A model generated the notes under the pieces. It was not told where the DNA came from and made no database searches. It saw only the letters and a program-made list of their open reading frames with translations. A DNA stretch of 64,000 nucleotides from Planctomycetota bacterium (GTDB lineage: Bacteria; Planctomycetota; Planctomycetia; Planctomycetales; Planctomycetaceae), in the NCBI GenBank assembly GCA_023417655.1, contig JAEZFD010000043.1:1-64000 (forward strand). The letters run 5' to 3'. Position numbers and translations under genes: made by a program. Below are positions 35,378-44,952 of the stretch, piece by piece. How positions within the stretch are numbered: position 1 is the stretch's first letter; the number at the start of each line of letters is the position of its first letter.

Positions 35378-36523
35378 TTACGTCGAAATCTCTGTCAGGT
35401 AGGTCCGAAGCAGTCTGATGATCGCCTGTACAGAGTCGATTGACGCAGATTCGGTCGTTGTGTGATACCCGGTGGTCGGAATCTGGAGAGTGGTCCCGTT
35501 GATGGATCCTCCAGTCGCCGCCGCCAGTCGACCGAGCTCCGTCCGTCCAAGGGAGAGCGGCTTTTGGCGAGTCAGGTTCAGGTTTTCTACATATGCGTCT
35601 TTGTGGATGTAACTGATTCCCAATTCCTGACACCGCTCTTCCAATTCCGCAGTGATTTCGGGAGCGAAGATGGCCCCTGCATCTTTCCGTCGTAACACAA
35701 CCTGTTGTGTAGAAACAGCTTCGCGCGAAGGGAATGGACTGGTGTCGAGCACAATCAGCCGTTGGGTTCGCAGTCGCTGCCGCTGAAACCAGGCGAGGAT
35801 ATGCCGCCAGCTGCGTCCGGACTCCTCCTGTGCGGTGAAAAGGGCTGTTCCCTGAAATCCGCAGCGGAAGAGGTAGACCAAGATGGCGACCGAGAGGACG
35901 TTATCCAGCTGGGCTGTCAGAAAGCCGTCCTGAATCTTCAGGCGGTCCAGAAACGCGATCGGAGTCCCCGGCTGCAGATAATCGAGGCCGTCGAGCTCGA
36001 AAATGAGGTTGCGCCGTTCCGGGCAGACATAGGACCGGGTGATGCTCGCCTGCCCCAGATAGGTCCCGGTGTACGGGGTGTGAGCCTGTACCCGCTGCCC
36101 TGCGAAGCGTCCCTGAATCGAGTCCATCATCTGTTCCGAGACGGAATCGCCTGTCAGTTCCCCCTGATTCCCTGCGATGAAGGCGGCGTACTGGAATTCA
36201 TTGGGGCCGGTGCAAAGCAACCCGTGCCGATCGATATGGGCGGACAGGATGAGGTCATGGGGCGCGGAGCCCTGAGCGACAAGAATCCCTTGGTAGTAGC
36301 TGACGGAGGCTCCAACCTCTTCCAGCTCCCGCCGCAAAGCTCGGAAAAAAGGGTCTTCTGCTCCGACGACGCAGGGTTCCCGCACGAGTTGCTGGAGAAT
36401 TTCCAGAAATTCTTCCAGACCTGCGAGAGACGAAGGTGCGGTGCTGAAAGAATTTGCACTCGCAGGGAGCGTTTCGATCGAATTGCTCATCGCATTCGCA
36501 CTTTCGTGTTTTTCAGGTGTCAT
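35378..36523 (-). CDS. M42-family-like metallopeptidase
   Basis: A 381-residue protein resembling M42 glutamyl/tetrahedral aminopeptidases. Metal and catalytic motifs in order: SAHIDRHG, TAQLDNVLSVAI, FTAQEESG (catalytic glutamate), VLDTSPFPS and TTGYHTTTESASIDSV with the last histidine ligand. A beta-barrel insertion between the first and second motifs (about 115-190) matches M42. The start is uncertain: ATG at 36523 or 36490, neither with a good ribosome site; the frame stays open to 36610. No signal peptide, so cytoplasmic peptide degradation is likely. Confidence 0.82.
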   Translation of the reverse strand: MTPEKHESANAMSNSIETLPASANSFSTAPSSLAGLEEFLEILQQLVREPCVVGAEDPFFRALRRELEEVGASVSYYQGILVAQGSAPHDLILSAHIDRHGLLCTGPNEFQYAAFIAGNQGELTGDSVSEQMMDSIQGRFAGQRVQAHTPYTGTYLGQASITRSYVCPERRNLIFELDGLDYLQPGTPIAFLDRLKIQDGFLTAQLDNVLSVAILVYLFRCGFQGTALFTAQEESGRSWRHILAWFQRQRLRTQRLIVLDTSPFPSREAVSTQQVVLRRKDAGAIFAPEITAELEERCQELGISYIHKDAYVENLNLTRQKPLSLGRTELGRLAAATGGSINGTTLQIPTTGYHTTTESASIDSVQAIIRLLRTYLTEIST

Positions 36524-36800
36524 GAATGATGAAATACACTCCTTGTGCCAAAACCGGTACACCAATTTGCAAATGCAAAGAAATTTGCCCCTGCGAGGGG
36601 CGTGAGGCATTCAGCTGATTCTTGCCTGACACCGTCAGAAAGCGAGAGGTGACATGAATTTTGCGCAACAAGAAGGTCGCGGAGATGGAATCTCGAGAGC
36701 TGTGAGAACAGTGAGAGTGGGTGGCTTGCGCTGAAAAGGCTGTCAGGCTGCCTGTGTGAGTCGTAAACATTTTTGTGCAAAATTTTTACGACTATTTCTG

Positions 36801-37994
36801 CTAGTACAGGCGTCCCCAGCGGAAGACGAAGGAATTTTTCAGCTGCTCTCCCCCGCCCTTTTCGAGACTCAGCTTTCGATCGAAGACGTAACCTGCTTCG
36901 AGGACGCGGCGGCTCCCGCTCACCTGGCGGCTCTCTACGCCGCAAACCCAGCGGAGATCACGATATCCGAGTCGATCATCCACATCATTTTCTCGCTGAA
37001 TGGCCCAGGAGCCGCCGCCGACTTCTCCGGCAGTGTAGAGCCAGGCTTCGCGGTCCTCGCTTTGATCGAAGCGCCAGGCGACTTTGGGGCGAGGGACGAG
37101 AATGTCCATTTCGAGATTGTCGGTCACCATCCACTTCAGCCCGGCGATCGGGATAAATGGTAGATCGGGACGATCCAAGTATGTGAGGCCAGCCACAAAT
37201 CGGGTGACAGAATCGGCCTGGAATGAGATCAGACCGCCGGCCGTGAGGCGGAAGGCCTCGCTGGTCCGATTGTCGAAGTCAGTGGCGTACATCGGGGAGA
37301 CACTGAGCGCAAGTCCAATTTTATCAGAGATTTGTTTCGAATAGTTGAATTCGACTCCCAAGTCGTAGGTCTGAGCGTCGACCGCTACGGTTGAGGGACC
37401 GCTCAGGAAATTCCAGCCGAAGAACCCTTGGACCCAGAATGGCCCTTCCCCATTGGAGATTTCGAATTTGGTGCCGAGCGTCGTAATACCGAAATCGGTG
37501 TTGCCTCGGGGAACGGTAATGATCCCGTCAGTGACGCTCTGCCAAATCAGGATGTGATCGTCGATCACCTCATTCAGCCATGACGGCTCCGCTTCGATCC
37601 AAGGTGTGTCGACCGAGAATTTGGGCGGCCGCAGGTCAATCAGGGTCTCTGCCGACGATTCGACTGTACTGATGGAGGGCTGGCCTGAAGATGCCTGCGG
37701 CGACCCGGCCGGAATTCCCTCCTCATCCAGCGGGAACGGAGTCGCCTGAAGCGGGCCGCTCAGGGGAACCGGAGGAATCAGTACGTCTGGTTCCGGCAGG
37801 GGATCGATTCGGGGATCGATCCCGGGAATCGGATCTGCTCCGGCTGTTCCGCCGGTGAACTGATCAGACGCGGGAAAGGGGGACTCAAGCAGGAGGGCCG
37901 AGAAGGAGGTCTGAGCGTGCGGGATCTCTTGTCCCGTTGCGTAGCCACAGGTACTTCCGATCAGGAAGCACGCGATGAGTCGCAATTCGCGCAT
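36801..37994 (-). CDS. Exported beta-barrel-like outer-membrane protein
   Basis: A 397-residue protein with a signal peptide (LIACFLIGSTCGYATGQE), a proline-rich low-complexity region (about 50-115) and a C-terminal half made of alternating amphipathic strands (ISNGEGPFWVQGFFGWNFLS, IGLALSVSPMYATDFDNR, FVAGLTYLDRPDLPFIPIAG), ending FRWGRLY. This is the pattern of outer-membrane barrels, although the family was not recognised. It diverges from the formyltransferase gene. Confidence 0.7.
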   Translation of the reverse strand: MRELRLIACFLIGSTCGYATGQEIPHAQTSFSALLLESPFPASDQFTGGTAGADPIPGIDPRIDPLPEPDVLIPPVPLSGPLQATPFPLDEEGIPAGSPQASSGQPSISTVESSAETLIDLRPPKFSVDTPWIEAEPSWLNEVIDDHILIWQSVTDGIITVPRGNTDFGITTLGTKFEISNGEGPFWVQGFFGWNFLSGPSTVAVDAQTYDLGVEFNYSKQISDKIGLALSVSPMYATDFDNRTSEAFRLTAGGLISFQADSVTRFVAGLTYLDRPDLPFIPIAGLKWMVTDNLEMDILVPRPKVAWRFDQSEDREAWLYTAGEVGGGSWAIQRENDVDDRLGYRDLRWVCGVESRQVSGSRRVLEAGYVFDRKLSLEKGGGEQLKNSFVFRWGRLY

Positions 37995-38555
37995 AAACCT
38001 GGAGTCGTGTTGAAGTCTTACGATGAGGTGCTTCAGGCTTTTAGCCCGGTCTCGGGAATGGGGTCAATGTGGAACGCGAATGGCTGCCTGGGATCGTGAC
38101 TGCAAAAACTGCGGAAAGTTGATGCTCCAGTGGCAGAAACCCGCAATTCCGGCTGCCGTCCGTTCGCCTGCAAATGAACGCTAGTGAGCGCGCGAGCGGC
38201 GGAAGATGCCGGTCGACGACGCACTCAGGTCAGTGCTGTCATCTGGAGACGATCACATGATCGTGTGCCTGATCAAGATCTTCGGCCGTAATTGGCGATG
38301 GTCCCCCGTCTGGTTTGTGGAAATCCCTCAGGAAACGGGAACTCCCTAAACATTTGTGGCGGTTCCCTCTAGACTATTGCTCCGCATTGATGTCTGTCTT
38401 TGAGTATTCATCGACTCCCCTGCACTGAATATTGCCTGGATTGTATTACGAACTGGTAAGTCAGCTTCGCTCGGAGTGTCGAGGCCGGAATTCGAGTTTC
38501 CAGATGGCTGTGGCCGATGCCGACAGCCGCTGTTCTCAAGCCTGAAAATTGAGCC
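37995..38555. other. Divergent intergenic region with a 16-bp palindrome
   Basis: 561 bases without a supported gene. acgatca (38249-38255) and tgatcgt (38258-38264) form a dyad separated by two bases, a candidate operator about 290 bases before the formyltransferase start. Nothing else recognised. Confidence 0.45.
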
Positions 38556-39488
38556 GTGACGACGCACGAGGATTCGACGACAACTCGAAGCAGTGCCTGG
38601 CGGAATGGCGTCGAAATCGCTGATACGTTTGCCGAAGCATTCGGTGTGAAGGGGACGCGACTGATCGTCACTGCGGCAACACCGCGCTGGGCGGAGATCG
38701 CCGGGGCGGAATTCTGTGGCAATGCAACCAGTGTGATTGCGTGTGACCTGGAGTCCGCGGTCGAACGGACACTGTCTGATCAGGAAACTCCTGATGGTCG
38801 CCCCGGCGTCTCGATTCTGGCATTTGCGTTCAGTCGCGACGGTTTGGGGAAAGCTGTGCAGAACCGGGTGGGCCAATGCATTCTCACTTGCCCGACAACG
38901 GCGTGTTTCAACGGACTGCCAGAGGCGCCTGAAGACAAGATCGTTCCGTTGGGAGATGCGATCCGCTATTTCGGTGATGGGAAACAGGTTTCCAAGCAAC
39001 TGGCCGGGCGTCGCTATTGGCGTGTGCCGGTGATGGATGGCGAGTTTCTGTGCGAAGACCGGCTCGGAACGGTCAATGGGATTGCCGGCGGGAATCTGAT
39101 TCTCTGCGGAACGACGCAAATGACCGCGCTCGCGAGTGCGGAAGCGGCTGTGGAGGCGATGCGGTCGGTGCCGGGTGTCGTGATGCCCTTCCCTGGTGGA
39201 ATCGTCCGCTCCGGCAGCAAGGTGGGGTCGAAGTATCCCAAGTTGAAGGCGAGCACGAACGATGCCTTCTGCCCGACGCTGCAGGGACTGGTTCCGACCG
39301 AACTCCCGAAGGGATGCGGCGGGGCCTATGAGATTGTGATCGACGGATTGACGGAGTCCGCGGTGCGTGAAGCGATGCGGGTGGGACTGGCGGCGGCCCT
39401 GCCCACTCCGGGACTGTTAAGGATCTCCGCCGGGAATTACGGCGGACGCCTTGGAAAATATCACTTTCATCTGCATGAGCTGCTGTGA
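38556..39488 (+). CDS. ftr: Formylmethanofuran--H4MPT formyltransferase
   Basis: Transfers a formyl group between methanofuran and tetrahydromethanopterin, a step shared by methanogens, methylotrophs and planctomycetes (called fhcD or ffsA in bacteria). The 310 residues match. Signatures: RLIVTAATPRWAEIAGAEFC, GNATSVIACDLESAVE, FPGGIVRSGSKVGSKY and the terminal GGRLGKYHFHLHELL. The start is GTG. The next gene begins inside its stop codon. No fhcA, fhcB, fhcC, mch or mtd gene is in the window. In planctomycetes the enzyme is thought to serve formaldehyde oxidation. Confidence 0.94.
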   Translation: MTTHEDSTTTRSSAWRNGVEIADTFAEAFGVKGTRLIVTAATPRWAEIAGAEFCGNATSVIACDLESAVERTLSDQETPDGRPGVSILAFAFSRDGLGKAVQNRVGQCILTCPTTACFNGLPEAPEDKIVPLGDAIRYFGDGKQVSKQLAGRRYWRVPVMDGEFLCEDRLGTVNGIAGGNLILCGTTQMTALASAEAAVEAMRSVPGVVMPFPGGIVRSGSKVGSKYPKLKASTNDAFCPTLQGLVPTELPKGCGGAYEIVIDGLTESAVREAMRVGLAAALPTPGLLRISAGNYGGRLGKYHFHLHELL

Positions 39489-41455
39489 ATAGCCCTTCCC
39501 CTGAGACCTCCCTGCCCCGCTCTGATGGAATGACGCCCGTGATGACGTCAGTCCGCTGGGCCAGCCTCCTGATGATTCTGGCGTCGATGACCATCGTCAC
39601 CGCCCGACTATGTCATGCGCCGGTGTTGCAGAGTGCCAATGACCGTTCGCGGTGGTGTACGGTCTGGTCACTGGTGGAGCGGAATACCTATCAGATCGAC
39701 GAGATCAGACAGCGGCCGGGCTGGGATTCCATCGACATCGTCCGACATGAGGGACATTTCTATTCCTCGAAGCCAGCGCTGCTTCCACGGATTGTCGCCG
39801 AGATGTATCGCGGTCTGAAAGCGGTCACTGGCTGGACGCTGACAGGACAGACAGAACAGGTCACGCGGACCCTGCTCTTTCTGCTCAATATCGTGCCAAT
39901 GGGGATTGCGCTCTGGGTGCTTTCCGGGCTCTTGCGAGATCTCGATGCGACCCCGTTTGCCCATCTCTTCGTGATGGCGACAGCCTGTTTTGGGACGATG
40001 CTGCTGCCTTACCTGACGGTCTTCAATAATCACAACATTGCCGCAAGTTGTTTTCTGATCAGTATCCCGCTCGCCATTCGGTGCCTGAATATTAAATGGC
40101 GGCGGAGTTGGTATTTTGCAGCCTGCGGATTTCTGACTGCGTTTGGAGTCTGTAACGAACTCCCTGCGGCTCTCCTCGGAATTGCATTGTTCCTGCTGCT
40201 GGTCAGAGCGGCTCCGAAGCAGACATTGGCTCTGTTCGTCCCTGCGGCGATTGTCCCGTTGGCGGCGTTCTTCATCACAAACTATGCGGCGACAGGTTCC
40301 TTCAAACCGTTCTACTCAGGGTATGGGACCAGCCTTTATGAGTTCGTGCATGAAGGGGTGCCCAGCTACTGGTCTGATCCGAAAGGAATCGACAGGCCGC
40401 GTGACTCGACACTGACGTACCTGCTGCACTGCACGATCGGACATCATGGGATCTGGTCACTGTCACCGGTCTTTCTCCTGACGCTGTGGGGATGGAGTCT
40501 GCCGTCGACCTATCGAGACAAGAGAACAGGGCTGATTCAGCTGACGGGACTGTTGCTGACACTGGTAACACTGTGCTTTTATCTGTCGCGGACAGAGAAC
40601 TACAACTACAGCGGCGTGAGTGTTGCGCTCCGCTGGATTCTATGGCTGATTCCCTTCTGGCTGCTTGCGATGTGGCCGGTGATTAATACGTGGGGAAGTC
40701 AGGTCTGGTTTCGAGGAGTCGCAGCCGCCCTGCTGACGGTTTCGATCTTCTCGGCGTGGTATCCATCGAATGCCCCGTGGACGAAGAACTGGATCTATCA
40801 GCTGATGGAACAGGCGAAGTGGATCGACTACAGCGATCCGCGGCCAGAGTTCCAGCGAACGCACTACACCTGGCTCGGGACTTTGCCAGATGGCGACCTC
40901 AAACCGAATTATTGGGTGCGGTTTGCCAATGTCGGGGACGCGAACGAGCCGCGCCTGATTGAACTCCGTGATGCTGGTCCCGGCGCAGCCGGACAGCGTC
41001 TGGTCAGGGTTCAACATTTTGTGAATGGGCAGTCGACGTCCGACGTGACCTATCTGTTCGACGTCGCCCGATTTTCGGCAGGAGCCCCTGTTGAGGAATT
41101 CCTGGTAGCACGGCAGGACGGTCAGAGTATCACCGATGAGGAGCTGTTGTTCTTCCGGGGAATGCCACGGCGGATGCAGTATGTCCTTTCACGGATCCGC
41201 TACGAGAAGACTCCACTGCGGACAGATGCTTTCCGCTGCCACATCTGTTACACGAACATGGAACAGGTTCAGAGTACCGGGGAAAAGTTACGTCTGGCGC
41301 GAGATATCTGGCTGACCGAAGAATTGCCCTTCGGCGTCCTCAAGTGGGACGAACGTGTGGAATCCCGGGCGAACGGCGAGCTCATCCGTCGTGAGATCTG
41401 GCGAGCGGTCACTGCCGGAGAGTTTCTTCCCCGACCGGAGAAGTCGAACTTCTGA
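39485..41455 (+). CDS. Polytopic membrane protein, GT-C-like
   Basis: A 656-residue protein. The first two-thirds has about ten hydrophobic helices with loop motifs reminiscent of GT-C glycosyltransferases (ERNTYQIDEI, VRHEGHFYSSKPALLP, TVFNNHNIAASCF). The last about 200 residues are soluble. I cannot identify donor or acceptor; GT-C membership is a tentative reading of layout and an early acidic loop. Its GTG start overlaps the formyltransferase stop by four bases (gtga), so translation is coupled. Confidence 0.68.
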   Translation: MNSPSPETSLPRSDGMTPVMTSVRWASLLMILASMTIVTARLCHAPVLQSANDRSRWCTVWSLVERNTYQIDEIRQRPGWDSIDIVRHEGHFYSSKPALLPRIVAEMYRGLKAVTGWTLTGQTEQVTRTLLFLLNIVPMGIALWVLSGLLRDLDATPFAHLFVMATACFGTMLLPYLTVFNNHNIAASCFLISIPLAIRCLNIKWRRSWYFAACGFLTAFGVCNELPAALLGIALFLLLVRAAPKQTLALFVPAAIVPLAAFFITNYAATGSFKPFYSGYGTSLYEFVHEGVPSYWSDPKGIDRPRDSTLTYLLHCTIGHHGIWSLSPVFLLTLWGWSLPSTYRDKRTGLIQLTGLLLTLVTLCFYLSRTENYNYSGVSVALRWILWLIPFWLLAMWPVINTWGSQVWFRGVAAALLTVSIFSAWYPSNAPWTKNWIYQLMEQAKWIDYSDPRPEFQRTHYTWLGTLPDGDLKPNYWVRFANVGDANEPRLIELRDAGPGAAGQRLVRVQHFVNGQSTSDVTYLFDVARFSAGAPVEEFLVARQDGQSITDEELLFFRGMPRRMQYVLSRIRYEKTPLRTDAFRCHICYTNMEQVQSTGEKLRLARDIWLTEELPFGVLKWDERVESRANGELIRREIWRAVTAGEFLPRPEKSNF

Positions 41456-41477
41456 TAAAGGGCCGCTTTGGGAAAGT

Positions 41478-42185
41478 TCAGATCAGCGAGCTGAGGTCAT
41501 CGATGCGGATCTCTTCCCGGCTCAAGAGTGGTTCTCCGTAGCCTCGTTCAATCGACCAGCCCCAGAAGCGGGCCCGGTCTTTGACATCGTCGATGACTGT
41601 CGGGTGTGTCTGCGGCCGGCCTGTGATGAGCTGGCTTTCGTAGCACATGACCGCTTCCATCTTCTTGTCGATGAAATCGGTGATATCGACGACGAAGGTC
41701 GGTTTCGGGTGAATGCGGAGATGGATGCTCCAGAAGTAATAGATGCGGGGGGGATGGAACCTTTCCCCTTCCATGTCTGTCCGGGAGAGTTTCGCCCAGA
41801 AGCGGGCTCCGTCGACCAGTGCACTCGCCGCGACATGATCGGGATGCGAGTCTTCCCAGTACGGGGCGAGGATGATCTGCGGGCGTGTCATCCGAAAGAT
41901 CTCTGCCAGCTTTCGCCGGGCCGAGAGCGTGTTTTCGAGCTTCCGATTCGGCAAATCCAGCTGATATCGCCAATGCAGTCCGAGAATTTTTGTGGACTCT
42001 TCTGTCTCGGCCTGACGGATTTCACGAGTCCCGTGGGGAGTCGGTTCGCCATCGGTGAGTTCAACGACACCCACTCTTTTTCCCTGCGAGATCGACTTCA
42101 GAATGATGCCGCCCACGCTCAGTTCCGCGTCATCAGGGTGAGGGGCGACGACGAGAATGTCGAGTGGTGCTGCAGGTGTGAGCAT
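41478..42185 (-). CDS. PIG-L/LmbE deacetylase, BshB1-like
   Basis: A zinc-dependent N-acetylglucosaminyl deacetylase fold of 235 residues. Zinc and catalytic motifs: PHPDD (15-19) and SHPDH (113-117). The spacing, TDGEPTPHGT and the RQAETEES segment resemble BshB1 of bacillithiol synthesis. No bshA or bshC is present in the window and bacillithiol in planctomycetes is not established, so the substrate could be another GlcNAc conjugate. Convergent with the preceding membrane-protein gene. Confidence 0.85.
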   Translation of the reverse strand: MLTPAAPLDILVVAPHPDDAELSVGGIILKSISQGKRVGVVELTDGEPTPHGTREIRQAETEESTKILGLHWRYQLDLPNRKLENTLSARRKLAEIFRMTRPQIILAPYWEDSHPDHVAASALVDGARFWAKLSRTDMEGERFHPPRIYYFWSIHLRIHPKPTFVVDITDFIDKKMEAVMCYESQLITGRPQTHPTVIDDVKDRARFWGWSIERGYGEPLLSREEIRIDDLSSLI

Positions 42186-42465
42186 GGAAATTGATCTTTA
42201 CCAGCCGAGACGGTTCTGAGATACGACAGCCTCAAAATAGGAGAATTATCAACAGGGTGCAAAGCGGCCTGATGGAATGGCGTTCCAGAATGACTTCTGG
42301 GGGCCAATCGAATTCCGTCCGGCATGTCAGCATGCCTTTTGAACCGGTTTATTCATTCCCGGGAAGCCCCTGCCCTGTGAACGGTGTCTCACGGGGTCAC
42401 GACAACAGGGCAGTCAGGTCAGCGGGAACAAGCCGGTTTCGTTGAGGGAAGGGAGATTCACCTCC

Positions 42466-42720
42466 ATGCGATTGTTGATGACGTGTTTCGTACTGGCGAG
42501 CCTGTTCTGTTCAGGTTGCCAGTCGATGATGAGATCCAAAGCAGTTCGTTCGGCTCAGGCGGATCGTCCTTCGAAGGAAGAACCTTGGGTTCGCAGCGCC
42601 GGCGATCTCGCACGCACCGAACATGACTACGAAGAAGTCCACGACCCGCTCGGCCTGCGAAAGATCTTCACTTCCGAGAAGGCGCGGGAGATTGAACGCA
42701 ATGTCGGCGTTGGTGATTAG
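42466..42720 (+). CDS. Small lipoprotein
   Basis: 84 residues. The ATG at 42466 has gggag about 10 bases upstream and opens a lipoprotein signal (VLASLFCSGC). The mature part is charged (DLARTEHDYEEVHDPLGLRK). The frame is open from 42442 but the signal starts here. Function unknown. Confidence 0.68.
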   Translation: MRLLMTCFVLASLFCSGCQSMMRSKAVRSAQADRPSKEEPWVRSAGDLARTEHDYEEVHDPLGLRKIFTSEKAREIERNVGVGD

Positions 42721-42731
42721 AAGAGAAATTC

Positions 42732-42810
42732 GAAATTCGAAAAACTGAAATTCGAAACGGGGAGTTGGCGATGTGCTTGCCCGTTTCGAATTTCTTTCGT
42801 TTTGAATTTG
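42732..42810. terminator. Bidirectional hairpin built from gaaattcgaaa repeats
   Basis: A perfect 15-bp inverted repeat, gaaattcgaaacggg (42747-42761) with 42780-42794, lies inside a longer imperfect pair formed by extra copies of gaaattcgaaa on the left and its complement on the right. It lies between the convergent lipoprotein and rmlA genes and could terminate both. The T/A-rich flanks fit this. Confidence 0.6.
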
Positions 42811-42838
42811 AGATTTTCAGGCCGGCAATCGCCCCTTC

Positions 42839-43765
42839 TCACGCTTCCTGATTCCCGTCTTTCAGGATGCGGCGGAGGTAATCTCCGTAAGCTCCCTTCA
42901 TTCCGGCTGCGAGTCGGGCGACATCGTCTGCAGTGATGAAGCCCATGTTCAGGGCAACTTCTTCCAGACAGGCGATCTTCAGAGCCTGTCGCTTCTCGAT
43001 GACTTCGACGAACTGTCCCGCCTGCAGCAGCGAATCAGGAGTTCCGGTATCCAGCCAGGCGAAACCGCGCCCGAAGTTCTGGACGTGCAGCTGTCCGCGT
43101 TCCATGTAGATGCGGTTGACGTCGGTGATTTCGAGTTCGCCACGAGCTGAGGGCTTCAGGTTCCCTGCAATGTCGACGACCTGATTGTCGTAGAAGTAAA
43201 TCCCAGGCACCGCGAGATTGGTTTTCGGGCGGGCCGGCTTCTCTTCCAGTGAGAGTGCCCTGCCGTCTGGACCGAGTTCGACCACGCCGTAACGCTCGGG
43301 ATCATGGACGGGATACGCGAAGATGGTGGCTCCTTCACGTCGCTGGTCGACCTGCTGCAGGATCCGGGTGAGTCCCTGCCCGAAGAAAATGTTGTCGCCC
43401 AGTACCAGTGCTGAGGGGGACGTTCCGACGAAGTCTTTTCCGACGATAAACGCGTCGGCCAGTCCACGTGGTTCTGTCTGGATGGCATATTGAATCGACA
43501 GCCCGATCTGACTGCCGTCGCCGAGCAGCCGCTGGAATCCCCCGATGTCATGCGGCGTCGAGATCAGGAGCAGATCCTGAATCCCGGCGAGCATCAGCGT
43601 CGAAATTGGGTAATAGATCAGCGGCTTATCATAGATCGGCAGCAGCTGCTTGCTGACGGCGATCGTGCTGGGATGCAATCGGGTGCCAGAGCCTCCGGCA
43701 AGTACGATCCCTTTGCGGCGGGGCAGTTGAACGGTCGTCTGAGCGGTCGTCTGATTGGTCGTCAT
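42839..43765 (-). CDS. rmlA: Glucose-1-phosphate thymidylyltransferase
   Basis: First step of dTDP-rhamnose synthesis: glucose-1-phosphate plus dTTP to dTDP-glucose. 308 residues. Motifs: KGIVLAGGSGTRLHPSTIAV (nucleotide site), DKPLIYYPISTLMLAGI, LVLGDNIFFG, and ARGELEITDVNRIYMERG. The start at 43765 gives a short serine/threonine/glutamine leader; the frame is open to 43822 but that overlaps rmlB. It follows rmlB by 16 bases. Confidence 0.95.
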   Translation of the reverse strand: MTTNQTTAQTTVQLPRRKGIVLAGGSGTRLHPSTIAVSKQLLPIYDKPLIYYPISTLMLAGIQDLLLISTPHDIGGFQRLLGDGSQIGLSIQYAIQTEPRGLADAFIVGKDFVGTSPSALVLGDNIFFGQGLTRILQQVDQRREGATIFAYPVHDPERYGVVELGPDGRALSLEEKPARPKTNLAVPGIYFYDNQVVDIAGNLKPSARGELEITDVNRIYMERGQLHVQNFGRGFAWLDTGTPDSLLQAGQFVEVIEKRQALKIACLEEVALNMGFITADDVARLAAGMKGAYGDYLRRILKDGNQEA

Positions 43766-43781
43766 CAGGATGGTTTCTGCA

Positions 43782-44840
43782 TCAGGTGGAGGTGCCCAGG
43801 CGATGATCATGACGGTGGCCACGATTCAGAACCGCCTGCCACCAGTCTTCGTTTTCGAGATACCAGCGGACAGTCAGCTCGAGACCTTCCTCGACAGTGA
43901 CGGATGGTGTCCAGCCCAGTTCCCGCTGAATCTTCGAGGCATCAATCGCGTAGCGATGGTCATGCCCCGGCCGGTCGGTTACAAACTTGATCAGGTTTTC
44001 ATGCGGGACGGACGGTGAGTCAGGTCGCAGGCGGTCGAGTATCCGGCAGATTTCCCGAACGAGTTCGATGTTCTGCTTCTCGTTGTGACCGCCGATGTTG
44101 TAGGTCTCGCCAACCTTCCCCTGTGTCAGGATCTGGTATAGCGCCTGTGCGTGATCGTCGACGAACAGCCAGTCTCGAATGTTCTCACCCTTGCCATAGA
44201 CAGGGAGCGGGCTTCCCTTCAATGCATTCAGAATGACGACGGGAATCAATTTCTCAGGGAACTGGTACGGGCCGTAGTTGTTCGAACAATTGCTGATCAG
44301 CGTGGGGAGACCGAAGGTTTCTTTCCACGCCCTGACGAGCATGTCGGAACTGGCTTTGCTTGCCGAGTAAGGCGAGTTCGGGGCATACGCGGTCTCTTCG
44401 GTGAAATAGCCGGTGCTACCGAGACTGCCGAAGACCTCGTCGGTGGAAACATGCAGAAAGCGGAAGCCGGACTGCTGATCGGCAGGCAGTTCTTTCCAAA
44501 GAATCCGTGCTGCCTGCAGCAGGGAGTAAGTGCCGATGATGTTGGTGTCGAGGAACGCCCGGGGACCGTCGATCGAACGGTCGACATGGCTCTCTGCGGC
44601 AAGGTGAACGATCGCTTGCGGACGGTGAGTCTGGAAGATCTCCTGCATCCGGGCTTCGTCGCAGATGTCATCTTTCTCGAAGACATAGCGAGGGGAATCT
44701 GCAACGCTTTTAAGATTGTCGAGATTGGCCGCGTACGTCAGCTTGTCGACGTTGATGACCTCATGGTCCGTCTTCTGAATCAGAAGGCGAATCAGCGCGG
44801 ATCCAATAAAGCCGGCACCTCCTGTGACCAAGATTTTCAT
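43782..44840 (-). CDS. rmlB: dTDP-glucose 4,6-dehydratase
   Basis: Second step of the pathway: NAD-dependent dehydration of dTDP-glucose. 352 residues. Short-chain dehydrogenase motifs: MKILVTGGAGFIGSALIRLL, HLAAESHVDRSI, the catalytic STDEVFGSL, and YSASKAS (Tyr and Lys). The ATG at 44840 has aggaaacgga upstream; the open frame to 44942 lacks features. It lies between rmlC and rmlA. Confidence 0.96.
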   Translation of the reverse strand: MKILVTGGAGFIGSALIRLLIQKTDHEVINVDKLTYAANLDNLKSVADSPRYVFEKDDICDEARMQEIFQTHRPQAIVHLAAESHVDRSIDGPRAFLDTNIIGTYSLLQAARILWKELPADQQSGFRFLHVSTDEVFGSLGSTGYFTEETAYAPNSPYSASKASSDMLVRAWKETFGLPTLISNCSNNYGPYQFPEKLIPVVILNALKGSPLPVYGKGENIRDWLFVDDHAQALYQILTQGKVGETYNIGGHNEKQNIELVREICRILDRLRPDSPSVPHENLIKFVTDRPGHDHRYAIDASKIQRELGWTPSVTVEEGLELTVRWYLENEDWWQAVLNRGHRHDHRLGTST

Positions 44841-44952
44841 GATTCCGTTTCCTGACTCACCGGGAACTGGCGGATGTCGTCGTGAGCTGTCGCAAGGTGA
44901 TGAGGGATCTGTGGGGAAAGTTGGTTCGCAGAGCTGCGACACTCAGTTCATT

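Noticed and set aside
35705..36529. Open frame of 274 codons on the plus strand
   Set aside because: Antisense to the M42-type peptidase, whose metal motifs are clear.
38346..39119. Open frame of 257 codons on the minus strand
   Set aside because: Antisense to the formyltransferase, which matches its family along its full length.
41355..42194. Open frame of 279 codons on the plus strand
   Set aside because: Antisense to the LmbE/BshB1-like gene with its zinc motifs; also runs through the end of the upstream membrane-protein gene.
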